Shown: piece after piece, positions 44,593-53,200 of the stretch
How positions within the stretch are numbered: the stretch's first letter is position 1
Layout of the letters: every line of letters begins with the position of its first letter
Assembly (NCBI GenBank): GCA_035633755.1
Contig: DASQEH010000031.1
Coordinates: forward strand, 1 to 64,000
DNA from: DASQEH01 sp035633755
GTDB taxonomy: Bacteria > Actinomycetota > Actinomycetes > Propionibacteriales > Nocardioidaceae
Direction: 5' to 3'
Length of the DNA: 64,000 nt
Translations under genes and position numbers: made by a program
Notes under the pieces: generated by a model
The model's input: the letters and a program-made list of their open reading frames with translations, nothing else
What the model was told of the DNA's origin: nothing
The model's database searches: none

Positions 44593-46039
44593 CGGCGAGC
44601 TGCATCCTGACGTCGGGAGCCGATGAGAGGTCACCGAAGCCGGTGTCCCAGGTGCGATCGGCGAACTCGCACAGCAGCACGCCGAGGGGCGCACCCCGGG
44701 TGCCCGGCGCGATGGCGCAGTCGCGGAGCGTCAGCCGGACGAACGAGCCGACGGACGCAGGACCCCACTGGACCACCCCGAGTCTCTGCCCAGCGTCTGT
44801 GCCGCGAGCGGGCTCCAGCCGACCGTCCTGCAGCCGCACGTCGACCTGCGTCGTGGCGCCCACCGGCTTGGCCGACAATCCCATCAGGTCGGCGATGCGG
44901 TTCGCATCGAGCAGGTCCAGTGCTCCCGCTTCGATGTCCTCGGCGCGACGCGACACGTCGCGGCCGATCAAGGCGTTGACGTGCACGAGCTCGAGCTGGG
45001 CCTCGGGGGCAATGGTGGCCAGTCTGCCCAGACCGCCGCTGAAACGGGGGTTGAGCTCAGTGACGCGGAACCCGTCCGCGGTGAGCACGCCGTCGACCCC
45101 GAAGGCGCCTCGGTAGCCGTGCTGGCGCTGGAGGAAGTGTCCGAGATCTCGAGCCAGCGCGCGCATCGACGCGGTGTCGCCCGGTGACGGGTCCCATGAG
45201 GTGCCCATGCCCCCGAGGAAGAAGCCGCCCTCGGCCTTCCGGCGAAGGGTGACAAGCTCCATCGGGCGCAGTACCACCACACCGTCGGGCAACACGATGC
45301 CGTGGATGCTGCACGGGACTCCCTCGAGGAACGGGCTCACCCGAACCTTGTCGCAGTGGGCTGCGAAGAACTCCGCCGCGTCGGCTGCGTCGTCGGGCGA
45401 GCGGATCCAGCGCACGTAGTCCCCGGCCCCGTTGATCCCGTCACGGCTGTCGCCGGCCCACACCACCTGGTCAGTGGCTCCACCGGCGCCTGTAGGGCCG
45501 GCCGCGAGGACTCGCTCCGTCGCCCGCATCAGGTCGTCGTAGCGGGCCGGAGCAATGGCGCTCGGGCTGCGGACGGCGCCGACCTTGTCCAGCATCGCGT
45601 CGACGAGGAGCTTGTCCTCGAGCGCGATCTGCTCGGGCGGGCGACCTCCGAGAACCGGTCGGCCGAGCAGCGCCGTATTGGGTGCGATGGGGCTGAGCCA
45701 CCAGGTCGCCGACCTGTCCGGGTCGTAGCGCTCCACGGCCTCGGTCGCCGCGGTCGTGAGCTGGGACAGCGGCCGTGTCCGGGCGCGAACCTGCTCGGTC
45801 AAGGACTGGGCGCCGGGCGGCTCGACAACCTCGATGTCGGCATCATCGGCCGAGGGGAGCGGCCCAGTGCCCAGCCCGTCCGCGATGAGCAGCGGACGCT
45901 CGGCACCCCATCGCCGCAGCTTCGCCACGGTCCCCGTCATCCCGGCGAGCAGCTCGAAGGCGCAGATCACCTTGCGGCCGGTCACCGGAGCGCACAGATG
46001 CCGCTCCCAGGACCCCAGGCCAGCCGTCGGGTCAGACAT
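44585..46039 (-). CDS. ATP-grasp domain protein of unknown function
   Basis: A 484-residue protein. The central and later part has the ATP-grasp pattern: LEDKLLVDAMLDKVGAVRSP, PFLEGVPCSIHGIVLPDG and the Mg-ligand motif VTELNPRFSGGLGRLATI. Such enzymes join a carboxylate to an amine, thiol or other nucleophile through an acyl phosphate. The N-terminal 130 residues (preATP-grasp like) and C-terminal 110 are not recognised. ATG 46039 overlaps the DUF4126 gene end by 8 bases. Substrate cannot be deduced. Confidence 0.78.
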   Translation of the reverse strand: MSDPTAGLGSWERHLCAPVTGRKVICAFELLAGMTGTVAKLRRWGAERPLLIADGLGTGPLPSADDADIEVVEPPGAQSLTEQVRARTRPLSQLTTAATEAVERYDPDRSATWWLSPIAPNTALLGRPVLGGRPPEQIALEDKLLVDAMLDKVGAVRSPSAIAPARYDDLMRATERVLAAGPTGAGGATDQVVWAGDSRDGINGAGDYVRWIRSPDDAADAAEFFAAHCDKVRVSPFLEGVPCSIHGIVLPDGVVVLRPMELVTLRRKAEGGFFLGGMGTSWDPSPGDTASMRALARDLGHFLQRQHGYRGAFGVDGVLTADGFRVTELNPRFSGGLGRLATIAPEAQLELVHVNALIGRDVSRRAEDIEAGALDLLDANRIADLMGLSAKPVGATTQVDVRLQDGRLEPARGTDAGQRLGVVQWGPASVGSFVRLTLRDCAIAPGTRGAPLGVLLCEFADRTWDTGFGDLSSAPDVRMQLAGG

Positions 46040-46628
46040 GCGCGGGCCCCGGCCGTGAGTGCCACCGGCGCCACCCTCGAAGGACCAGCCGGAACAGCAC
46101 GAAGACGAGCAGGAGTCCGGTGAGGAACAAAGCGGTAGCGATGGTCAGGGCGATCCACGGGTGGAACAACGCCAGGCTGATGACCGCGGCGACCGTGACG
46201 TCCTCTGCGGTCGAGACGGCGATGTTGCTCAGGGGCTCCGGCGACGAGTTCACGGCCAGTCGCAGACTGGCCTTGACGAGGTGCGATGCCAGCGCGCTTC
46301 CCCCACCGGCCACGGTGTAGGCCGCCGTGTCGACTGCCGTGTTGACCACCTCGGCGTCGGCGATCACGAAACCCAAGCTGGCGCCGACCGCGGGCCTGAC
46401 GACGGTGGACACCGAGTCCCACAGGGAGTCGACGAGGGGGACCTTGTCGGCGACGAACTCGACCAGGAACATGGCCGCGGCGATCGCGATGACCTCGGGC
46501 CGCTCGAGCTGATGCGGTACCTGCTCGAGGTCGAAGACCCGGCCGAGGATCCCCATCACGGCCACGACGCCGTAGGCGTTGATTCCACTGGCCCAGCCTG
46601 ACGTCAGCACCAGTGGCAGGATCTCCAT
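46032..46628 (-). CDS. DUF4126 family membrane protein
   Basis: A 198-residue integral membrane protein with five or so hydrophobic segments. DUF4126 features: SGWASGINAYGVVAVMGIL, VEFVADKVPLVDSLWDSVST, RPAVGASLGFVIAD and AAYTVAGGGSALASHLVKAS. No function is known for the family; transport is a common guess. It begins the overlapping trio with the ATP-grasp and FAD-oxidoreductase genes and lies 25 bases after the Ig-like gene. Confidence 0.85.
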   Translation of the reverse strand: MEILPLVLTSGWASGINAYGVVAVMGILGRVFDLEQVPHQLERPEVIAIAAAMFLVEFVADKVPLVDSLWDSVSTVVRPAVGASLGFVIADAEVVNTAVDTAAYTVAGGGSALASHLVKASLRLAVNSSPEPLSNIAVSTAEDVTVAAVISLALFHPWIALTIATALFLTGLLLVFVLFRLVLRGWRRWHSRPGPAHV

Positions 46629-46653
46629 CCCGAGGAGTGTATTGGGTTGCCCG

Positions 46654-47202
46654 TCAGGTGATCGTGAACGAGGCCACCTCCGACGACCGGCCGTCGACCA
46701 CGTCGGTCATCCGGATGCGGTTGAGACCCGTGTGGCCCGTCTGGATGTACGTGGAGAAGCGCCCCCCGCTCACCGTCGTCGTGACGGGGAAGTCGACCCA
46801 GCCCCCGCCTTCCAGCCGCTGTACTCGCAACGATGTCCCGTCGGGCGCCCGGTAGGTCCCGGTGAGGGTGATGCGCGCGAAGGAGGGGGCGGTTCGAGGG
46901 CTGACCGTCAAGGTGATGGCACGCTTCGGCTTGGAGGAGCTTGGGGGCGGCGACGACGTCGGCGGAGAGATGCTGGTGGTCGGTGCTGCACTTGTCGGCG
47001 CTGGGGTGGTCGGCGTCGAGGCGTTGCGAGGGATGCGTAACCGTTCCTGCGAACCCGTCGTCGTGCTGGTGCCGGTGATGCCCGCCAGGTCGGCGACCTT
47101 GATGCCGGCGAAGGCCACGGTCGCACCGATGAGACCACCGACGACCAGGAGCATTCCGACGCCGATCGCCAGCTGCTTGAGCCAGGCGTTCTCGTCATCC
47201 AT
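46654..47202 (-). CDS. Membrane-anchored protein with Ser/Thr/Pro linker and Ig-like domain
   Basis: A 182-residue type II-like membrane protein: short cytoplasmic MDDENAWLKQ, one helix LAIGVGMLLVVGGLIGATVA, a Thr/Ser/Pro-rich extracellular linker (about 60-100) and a C-terminal beta domain with repeating strands (ITLTVSPRTAPSFARITLTG, SSEVASFTIT). It has no visible enzyme site. ATG 47202 lies 8 bases after GGGAGG. Likely an envelope protein; partner unknown. Confidence 0.7.
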   Translation of the reverse strand: MDDENAWLKQLAIGVGMLLVVGGLIGATVAFAGIKVADLAGITGTSTTTGSQERLRIPRNASTPTTPAPTSAAPTTSISPPTSSPPPSSSKPKRAITLTVSPRTAPSFARITLTGTYRAPDGTSLRVQRLEGGGWVDFPVTTTVSGGRFSTYIQTGHTGLNRIRMTDVVDGRSSEVASFTIT

Positions 47203-47256
47203 GTGAGCCACCTCCCCCTGATGGTGTCCCCATGGTCCTCGACGCGGCCCCCTGGC

Positions 47257-47754
47257 TCACTCGACGTCGATCTCGCGAGCACCGGTCAGCGCGAGGAGCT
47301 CGCTGTAAGTGGTGTTGAAGACGGCGTGGGAGTGTCCCGCCGCAGCCCAGATCGTGGGGTATGCCGCCAGTGCACGGTCGAGATAAGTGGGAAGCGGTGC
47401 AGGATGCCCGAGCGGCGCTACTCCGCCGATCACCTGGCCGGTATGGGTGCGCACGAAGTCCGGGTCGGCGCGGCGCAGCCGAGTGACTCCGATCGTGGCA
47501 GCGACTCGATCGGTAGCGACCCGGTGCCCTCCGGAGGTGAGGATGAGAACCGGTGAGCCGTCGCCGTCGAAGATGAGGGAATTGGCGATCGCCCCCACGT
47601 CGCAGCCCAGTCCCGCGGCCGCCTGAGCGGCGGTCCGTGCGGAGTCCGGGAGCACTGTCACAGAGCCGGTGGCACCGAGGCTTCGCAGCCGCTGCGCCAC
47701 GTTGACGATCGCGGGGTGGCGCAGCGGGTCTTCCGGAGCTGTCTGCGTGGTCAC
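47257..47754 (-). CDS. YbaK/EbsC family aminoacyl-tRNA deacylase-like protein
   Basis: A 165-residue protein of the YbaK/ProX editing fold: AAAGLGCDVGAIANSLIFDG with the conserved Lys position replaced by Asn (ANSL), LILTSGGHRVATDR, VIGGVAPLGHPAPLPTYLD and HAVFNTTYSELLALTGA. Members hydrolyse mischarged tRNAs such as Ala- or Cys-tRNAPro. Many actinobacterial versions share the Lys-to-Asn change, so catalysis is uncertain. GTG 47754 starts the conserved protein. Confidence 0.85.
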   Translation of the reverse strand: MTTQTAPEDPLRHPAIVNVAQRLRSLGATGSVTVLPDSARTAAQAAAGLGCDVGAIANSLIFDGDGSPVLILTSGGHRVATDRVAATIGVTRLRRADPDFVRTHTGQVIGGVAPLGHPAPLPTYLDRALAAYPTIWAAAGHSHAVFNTTYSELLALTGAREIDVE

Positions 47755-47871
47755 CTCGCCAGCGTAACTGCCACCGCGTCGAGGCGGGCGTGACTGCGGT
47801 GTCTGCCAGCTCCGTGGGCGGAAGTCGGAGAAGGTGGCGCGGATGTCGGGAGAAGGATGTAGTGTCTGAGC

Positions 47872-47891
47872 ATTCGAACACATGTTCGAAT
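47872..47891. promoter_or_regulatory. LexA (SOS) box
   Basis: ATTCGAACACATGTTCGAAT has 9-base perfect arms around CA and contains the actinobacterial LexA consensus CGAACnnnnGTTCG. It lies 20 bases before the DUF6504 start and would repress the DUF6504-dnaE2 operon until DNA damage. Confidence 0.9.
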
Positions 47892-47911
47892 GACACCGAG
47901 AGGGCTACCGG

Positions 47912-48310
47912 ATGCGCAGGTACGACGAGGCTATCGAAGTGCGGCGTGGTCTGGTCTGCGGGCAGGAGGCACCCGTGCAGTTCCTGTGGCGCAACCGGTT
48001 GTGGGTCGTGCGGGACATCATCGCGCACTGGGTCCAGACGGGTGCCTGGTGGGAGCAGCCTCACGTCAGTGCGCTGTTCGGCGGCACGGGCCCCGCAGAC
48101 GGCTCCGAGCCGGCGACGGCAGGCGCACCGAGCGTCGGCACCACAGGTGAGTCGTCCCTGGGAGGCGGACCGCCCTTGGGCGCCGATCTGCTTGAAGAGC
48201 GCGAGGTCTGGCGCGTCGAAGCGATGTGTGCACGGACGAGCACGGGTGTGTTCGACGTGTCGTTCGACTGGGCGCTCGGGCAGTGGCGACTCCTGTGCTG
48301 CGTCGACTGA
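47912..48310 (+). CDS. DUF6504 family protein of the SOS mutasome operon
   Basis: A 132-residue protein without known catalytic residues: VRRGLVCGQEAPVQFLWRNR, LWVVRDIIAHW, a Gly/Ala/Pro-rich insert at about 55-90, and a conserved end VWRVEAMCARTSTGVFDVSF plus QWRLLCCVD. Such genes often sit between imuB and dnaE2 in actinobacteria. Here it is first after the LexA box and 15 bases before dnaE2. A part in translesion synthesis is inferred from that context. Confidence 0.8.
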   Translation: MRRYDEAIEVRRGLVCGQEAPVQFLWRNRLWVVRDIIAHWVQTGAWWEQPHVSALFGGTGPADGSEPATAGAPSVGTTGESSLGGGPPLGADLLEEREVWRVEAMCARTSTGVFDVSFDWALGQWRLLCCVD

Positions 48311-48325
48311 CGGGCCGGGAAGTCA

Positions 48326-51300
48326 ATGGACCCCTTCGTTCACCTTCACGTGGCCTCGGGCTACTCCCTCAAGTACGGCGCCTCCCACCCACACCAGCTC
48401 GTGGAGCGTGCGGTCGATACCGAGATGGACACCTTGGCCCTGACCGACCGTGACGGTGTCTACGGTGCGGTGCGGTTCGCCAAGGCCTGCATGCAGGCCA
48501 ACATCCGGCCGATTCTCGGGGTCGACCTCGCCATCGAGCCCTTCGGCTCTTTGGTGGGGCCAGCCACGAGGACAGGATCATCGCGCTCGCCGGCTCGTGG
48601 CGGCAGCTACCGCGAGCCGGCCGGAGGCGCACTGCCGCGGGTGACCGTGCTCGCACGTGGCAAGGCGGGGTGGGCCTCGGTGTGCCGGTTGATCTCGGCC
48701 ACCCATCTCCGCGGGGAGCGTGGGGTCGCTGTGACCACCTTCGACCTCGTTCGGGAGCACTGTGCCGGCGCTGAGCTGGTTCTCCTGCTGGGGCCGGCTT
48801 CGGAGCTCGGGGCAGCGGTGACCTTGCGACGCAACGACCTCGCTCGACAGGTGCTTCGGCGTTGGCAGGACAGTCTCGGATCGGCTTCTGTGGTGGTCGA
48901 GGTGGTGTCGCTTCGGGTAGCCGGCCACGGCCCTGGATCCAGCTCGCATGCCGCCCGGATGGCCGGAGTCGCTGCCGCGGCGGGCCTGCAGGTGGTGCTC
49001 ACCAATGCGGTGCGTTATGCCGACCGCTCCGATGCTCCGACGGTCGACATCCTCGACGCCGTGCGCCGACTGGTTCCGCTTGATCTGCGCCATCTCGACC
49101 GGGTCAACGCCGAGGGCTTCATGAAGTCGGGCAAGGAGATGGCTGATATAGCCGACGAGATCTGCCGCTTCGCCGGTTTCGATCCGCGCGAAGCCGACCG
49201 GATGCTCGCCCGCACCCGTGCCATCGCCGACAGGTGCGCTCTCGACCCTCGTGCCGACCTCGGCCTCGGAGAGGTGCACCTTCCCGAGCTGGAGATTGCT
49301 GGCGGCGCTGAGCTCCCCGGTGAGGTGAGGGGGCTCAGCGACCGAGGAGCGGCGGACGACGCGGCCCGAGGGAACGCCGTGCTCCGAAACCGGTGCGAGG
49401 CCGCAATCGGGCGGCGCTACGCCGCCGACCAGCGCCATGTCGTGAGCAGCCGACTCGACGACGAGCTGACGGTGATCACCCAGATGGGCTACGCGTCGTA
49501 CTTCCTCACCGTCGCCGATGTCGTCGACCTCATCCGCGACATGGGAGTGCGTGCGGCCGCGCGCGGCTCCGGGGCCGGCAGCGTCGTCAACTACCTGCTC
49601 GGCATCTCCGGTGTCGACCCGATCCGCTACGGCCTGGTGATGGAGCGGTTCTTGTCGCCGCTGCGGCAGGCGCTGCCCGACATCGACATCGACGTCGAGT
49701 CGGCCCGGCGCATCGAGGTGTACGAACGCATCCTCGAGCGCTATTCCGGCAGCCGGTGCGCCTGTGTGTCGATGATGGACACCTACCGGGTCCGGCATGC
49801 CATCCGTGATGTCGGGGCTGCCCTCGGCATGCCGGTGGGCGAGATCGACTCCATCGCCAAGGCGTTCCCGCATATCCGGGCCAAGGATGCCCGGATCGCC
49901 TTGCGCGAGCTGCCGGAGCTGCGTGCCTCCGGCCTCGGGGAGGGCCGTCTCGATGTGCTCTTCCGGCTGGTCGAGCGGCTCGACGGGCTGCCCCGCCACA
50001 TCGCCGTCCATCCCTGCGGTGTGCTGCTGTCCGACGCCACGCTGCTCGACCGCACGCCTGTCGAGGCCAGCTACCTCGGTTTCCCGATGAGCCAGTTCGA
50101 CAAGGACGACGTAGAGGACCTCGGCCTGCTGAAGCTCGATGTGCTGGGTATCCGGATGCAGTCGGCGATGGCGCATGCGCTCGACGAGGTCAAGCGGGTC
50201 GACGGCCTCGCGATCGACATCGACGACGAGGCTCAGGTACCTCGAGACGATCCCGCGACCTACGCGTTGATCCAGAGCGCCAAGACACTCGGCTGCTTCC
50301 AGATCGAGTCACCCGGGCAACGCGAGCTCGTCGGCAAGTTCGCTCCCGAGACCTTCGACGACATCATCATCGACATCTCGCTGTTCCGCCCCGGACCGGT
50401 CAAGAGCGACATGGTCAACCCGTTCCTGCGGGCTCGCCAGGGATGGTCCGAGCCGGAGTACCTGCATCCGAGCCTTGTCGACACCCTCGCCCAGACCTGC
50501 GGTGTGGTGGTCTTCCACGAGCAGGTGATCGCGATGATCGCCACCTTGACCGGGTGCACGCTGGCCGAAGCGGACGAGGCACGTCGCGCACTCGGTGATC
50601 GCGAGGGGAAGGGGTCGATCAAAGTCTGGTTCTTCCCCAGGGCTCTGGCACGCGGCTACTCCACCGACGTCGCGCAGCGGTGCTGGGAGGTGCTGGAGGC
50701 GTTCGCATCGTTCGGGTTCTGCAAGGCCCATGCCGCGGCTTTCGCGTTGCCCACCTTCCAGTCGGCGTGGCTGAAGGCCCATCATCCCGCCGCTTTCCTC
50801 GCCGGTGTGCTCACCCACGACCCCGGTATGTATCCCAAGCGACTGATCCTCGACGACGCCCGCCAGTTCGGCATCCGGGTGCTTCCTCTCGACGTCAACG
50901 CCTCCGACGACATCTACCGCGTCGAGCGGGTCGAGGCCCCGGATGCGGCGGGAACCTACGGGATCCGACTGTCGCTCACCGATGTGAAGGGCATCAGCGA
51001 CGCCGAGGTCGCTCGGATCGTGGCGGCGCGTCCGTTCCGCTCGCTCACCGACCTGTGGCAACGTGCCCGTCCATCTCGGCCGGTCGCGGAACGTTTGGTC
51101 CTTGCCGGTGGTCTCGACTCGATCTATGGCATCGGCTCACCCGTTCCGGTCCGCCGCCGCGGCACGGTGACCCGCCGGGACCTTCTCCTCCAGGTGTCCG
51201 AGCTCGACAGGTGGAGCCGAGCCACCGACCGGGCGGTGCGAGCGGCTTCACCACGTCCGGCCCAGGGCTCCCGCAAGCTTCCAGCCGCAGCCGCAGCCGC

Positions 51301-52186
51301 CTCCACCGACGTCTCGCCGTACGATCCACGGACGTTGGCGGCTTCGCAGTCGAAGGCCGCCGGACCTCCGGAGCCGGTGACAGCCGTTCAGCTCACGCTC
51401 GACCTTGACGACGTTCCGGCGCTGAGCGAGGCATCCGGGCTGCCGGAGATGTCGGGCGCCGAGCGGGTGCGCGCCGAGCTGGAGATCCTCGGCCTCGACG
51501 CCAGCTCCCATGTCGTGGACTTCTACGCCCCGATGCTCGAGCAGCTCCACACCACTCGGTCCCGTGACCTGTTACAGCAGCGCAGCAGGTCACAGCTGCT
51601 GGTGGCGGGGGTCAAGGTCGCCACCCAGACTCCGCCGATCCGGTCCGGCCGGCGGGTGATCTTCCTGACTCTCGACGACGGCTCGGGTCCGGTCGACGCG
51701 ACCTTCTTCGAAGACGCCCAGGGCCCTTATGCCGCCACCGTGTTCCACTCCTGGCTGCTGGTGGTGCGAGGAGAGCTTCGTCGTACCGGCCCACGAGGGG
51801 TGTCCCTGCGGGCTCTCGGGTGCTGGGACCTGCTGGGACTGCATGCGATCTGGCAGTCCGACGGGATTGCCGGCGTCCACGACGCGATGGCTGCCGTCCC
51901 GCCCGGCTTCACCGCCGAGAGCGATGACAGCGCATTGCATGCTGCCGCCGAGAGCCAGTCGTCTCGACCGGTGATGGCACGCCCGCCGGTTCTTCCCAGT
52001 GGGCAGCCTGACGAGGATGATGCGGAGGACGCCGGCCCCACTGCCGGCGGGATGGGGCGTCGTCGGGTGCTGGTCCATCCCAGCGGGTTCAAGCAGTCGC
52101 CGTACTCCGATATCCGCCCGGCCGGTGAAGACTCCAAGACGGTCCCGCGGCGGCTGTGGCATCGCAGTCCCGGGAGTGCGGGATGA
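48326..52186 (+). CDS. dnaE2: Error-prone DNA polymerase III alpha subunit DnaE2
   Basis: SOS-induced translesion replicase. The 1286 residues contain a PHP domain (FVHLHVASGYSLKYGASHPH, ALTDRDGVYGAVRFAK), palm catalytic residues in LPDIDIDVESARRIEVYERI at about 451, FRPGPVKSDMVNPFL, EQVIAMIATLTGC, tandem HhH region and a C-terminal OB fold (VAGVKVATQTPP, VIFLTLDDGSGPVDATF). The -VESARR- form after the Asp pair is DnaE2-like. It is about 150-200 residues longer than usual owing to inserts near 75-100, 965-1010 and the tail. LexA-controlled with DUF6504; no imuA' or imuB precedes it. Confidence 0.96.
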   Translation: MDPFVHLHVASGYSLKYGASHPHQLVERAVDTEMDTLALTDRDGVYGAVRFAKACMQANIRPILGVDLAIEPFGSLVGPATRTGSSRSPARGGSYREPAGGALPRVTVLARGKAGWASVCRLISATHLRGERGVAVTTFDLVREHCAGAELVLLLGPASELGAAVTLRRNDLARQVLRRWQDSLGSASVVVEVVSLRVAGHGPGSSSHAARMAGVAAAAGLQVVLTNAVRYADRSDAPTVDILDAVRRLVPLDLRHLDRVNAEGFMKSGKEMADIADEICRFAGFDPREADRMLARTRAIADRCALDPRADLGLGEVHLPELEIAGGAELPGEVRGLSDRGAADDAARGNAVLRNRCEAAIGRRYAADQRHVVSSRLDDELTVITQMGYASYFLTVADVVDLIRDMGVRAAARGSGAGSVVNYLLGISGVDPIRYGLVMERFLSPLRQALPDIDIDVESARRIEVYERILERYSGSRCACVSMMDTYRVRHAIRDVGAALGMPVGEIDSIAKAFPHIRAKDARIALRELPELRASGLGEGRLDVLFRLVERLDGLPRHIAVHPCGVLLSDATLLDRTPVEASYLGFPMSQFDKDDVEDLGLLKLDVLGIRMQSAMAHALDEVKRVDGLAIDIDDEAQVPRDDPATYALIQSAKTLGCFQIESPGQRELVGKFAPETFDDIIIDISLFRPGPVKSDMVNPFLRARQGWSEPEYLHPSLVDTLAQTCGVVVFHEQVIAMIATLTGCTLAEADEARRALGDREGKGSIKVWFFPRALARGYSTDVAQRCWEVLEAFASFGFCKAHAAAFALPTFQSAWLKAHHPAAFLAGVLTHDPGMYPKRLILDDARQFGIRVLPLDVNASDDIYRVERVEAPDAAGTYGIRLSLTDVKGISDAEVARIVAARPFRSLTDLWQRARPSRPVAERLVLAGGLDSIYGIGSPVPVRRRGTVTRRDLLLQVSELDRWSRATDRAVRAASPRPAQGSRKLPAAAAAASTDVSPYDPRTLAASQSKAAGPPEPVTAVQLTLDLDDVPALSEASGLPEMSGAERVRAELEILGLDASSHVVDFYAPMLEQLHTTRSRDLLQQRSRSQLLVAGVKVATQTPPIRSGRRVIFLTLDDGSGPVDATFFEDAQGPYAATVFHSWLLVVRGELRRTGPRGVSLRALGCWDLLGLHAIWQSDGIAGVHDAMAAVPPGFTAESDDSALHAAAESQSSRPVMARPPVLPSGQPDEDDAEDAGPTAGGMGRRRVLVHPSGFKQSPYSDIRPAGEDSKTVPRRLWHRSPGSAG

Positions 52187-52319
52187 GCTCCGGTTCGATC
52201 GTGTCGTGCTTCGGTGAGGTGGCGGTGACGTCCAGCGGTCGCCGAGCCCGGGGGTGCGCCGTGCCGCCGGGGAACTCACTAGGGTTGGCACAGCGAACGT
52301 CCGGCGGAGGAGGTCCACG

Positions 52320-53063
52320 GTGGAGCGTCGCAGTGCCATCCGCACGGCCGTGGTGTGGGATGCGTTGCAGCCGGTCCTGCACTCGCGCTCCCACGGCGTC
52401 GATGCCCCACGTCAGCATGTCGTCGATCTCGGCGGCGGCACGGGGAGGCTGGCCGTCCAGGTCGCCGGCCTCGGGCATCGAGTCACCGTGGTGGACCCCA
52501 GTCCCGATGCGCTCGCCTCGCTCGAGCGGCGAGTCGGTGAGGTCGGCCTCGACGAGTCGGTGCGGGGGGTGCTCGGTGACGCCAGTGACCTGCTGGATGT
52601 CGTCGGACCAGGCAGCGCCGATGTGGTCATCTGCCATGGAGTTCTCGAAGTGGTCGACTCGCCGATCCAGGCACTCGAGGCTGCCGCCGCGGTCCTGGTC
52701 GGCAACGGGACGCTGTCCGTACTCGCCGCACAGCGATCGGCAGCGGTGTTCACCCGGGCGCTCGCCGGTCATCTGGCCGAAGCCCATGCCTTGCTCGACG
52801 AGCCGGGGAACAACTGGGATACGTCTGATCCCCTCCCGCGGCGGTTCTCACAGGAGGAGCTGCGTGAGCTGGTCCGTCGAGCCGGGTTCACCGTCACCGC
52901 GGTACGAGGGATCCGGGTCTTCACCGACCACATCAGCAGCACACTCGTCGACGCCGAGTCGGGGGCCGCAGACGAGCTCCAGGCTCTGGAGTCCGCAGTG
53001 GCCACCTCTGCGGACTTCATGGCGATGGCCACGCAGCTCCACCTGCTGGCCACCGTCGACTAA
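52320..53063 (+). CDS. SAM-dependent methyltransferase
   Basis: A 247-residue class I methyltransferase: HVVDLGGGTGRLAVQVAGLG with motif I, VTVVDPSPDAL, GDASDLLDVVGPGSADVVIC, and a C-terminal helix bundle rich in Ala. It resembles SmtA/ubiquinone-type enzymes, target unknown. GTG 52320 follows GGAGGAGG, and a TAGGGT box at 52280-52285 suggests a separate promoter. It lies between dnaE2 and dinB, but nothing in the sequence ties it to DNA repair. Confidence 0.85.
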   Translation: MERRSAIRTAVVWDALQPVLHSRSHGVDAPRQHVVDLGGGTGRLAVQVAGLGHRVTVVDPSPDALASLERRVGEVGLDESVRGVLGDASDLLDVVGPGSADVVICHGVLEVVDSPIQALEAAAAVLVGNGTLSVLAAQRSAAVFTRALAGHLAEAHALLDEPGNNWDTSDPLPRRFSQEELRELVRRAGFTVTAVRGIRVFTDHISSTLVDAESGAADELQALESAVATSADFMAMATQLHLLATVD

Positions 53064-53200
53064 GGCCGCCGGCCACCCGGTGAACCGAGAGGCCGTCGGC
53101 CATCGGGGCGAGTCCTGGCAGTCGTGCGGTCACCCGGTGGGCCTCGTTCCTGTCCGGCGCCCGGTAGACCATGTCCCTGCGGGTCACCGTGGGAGGCACC

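Noticed and set aside
53064..53200. LexA box upstream of dinB
   Set aside because: No CGAAC-N4-GTTCG pattern was found in this gap; only two CACCCGGTG copies are seen, without known meaning.
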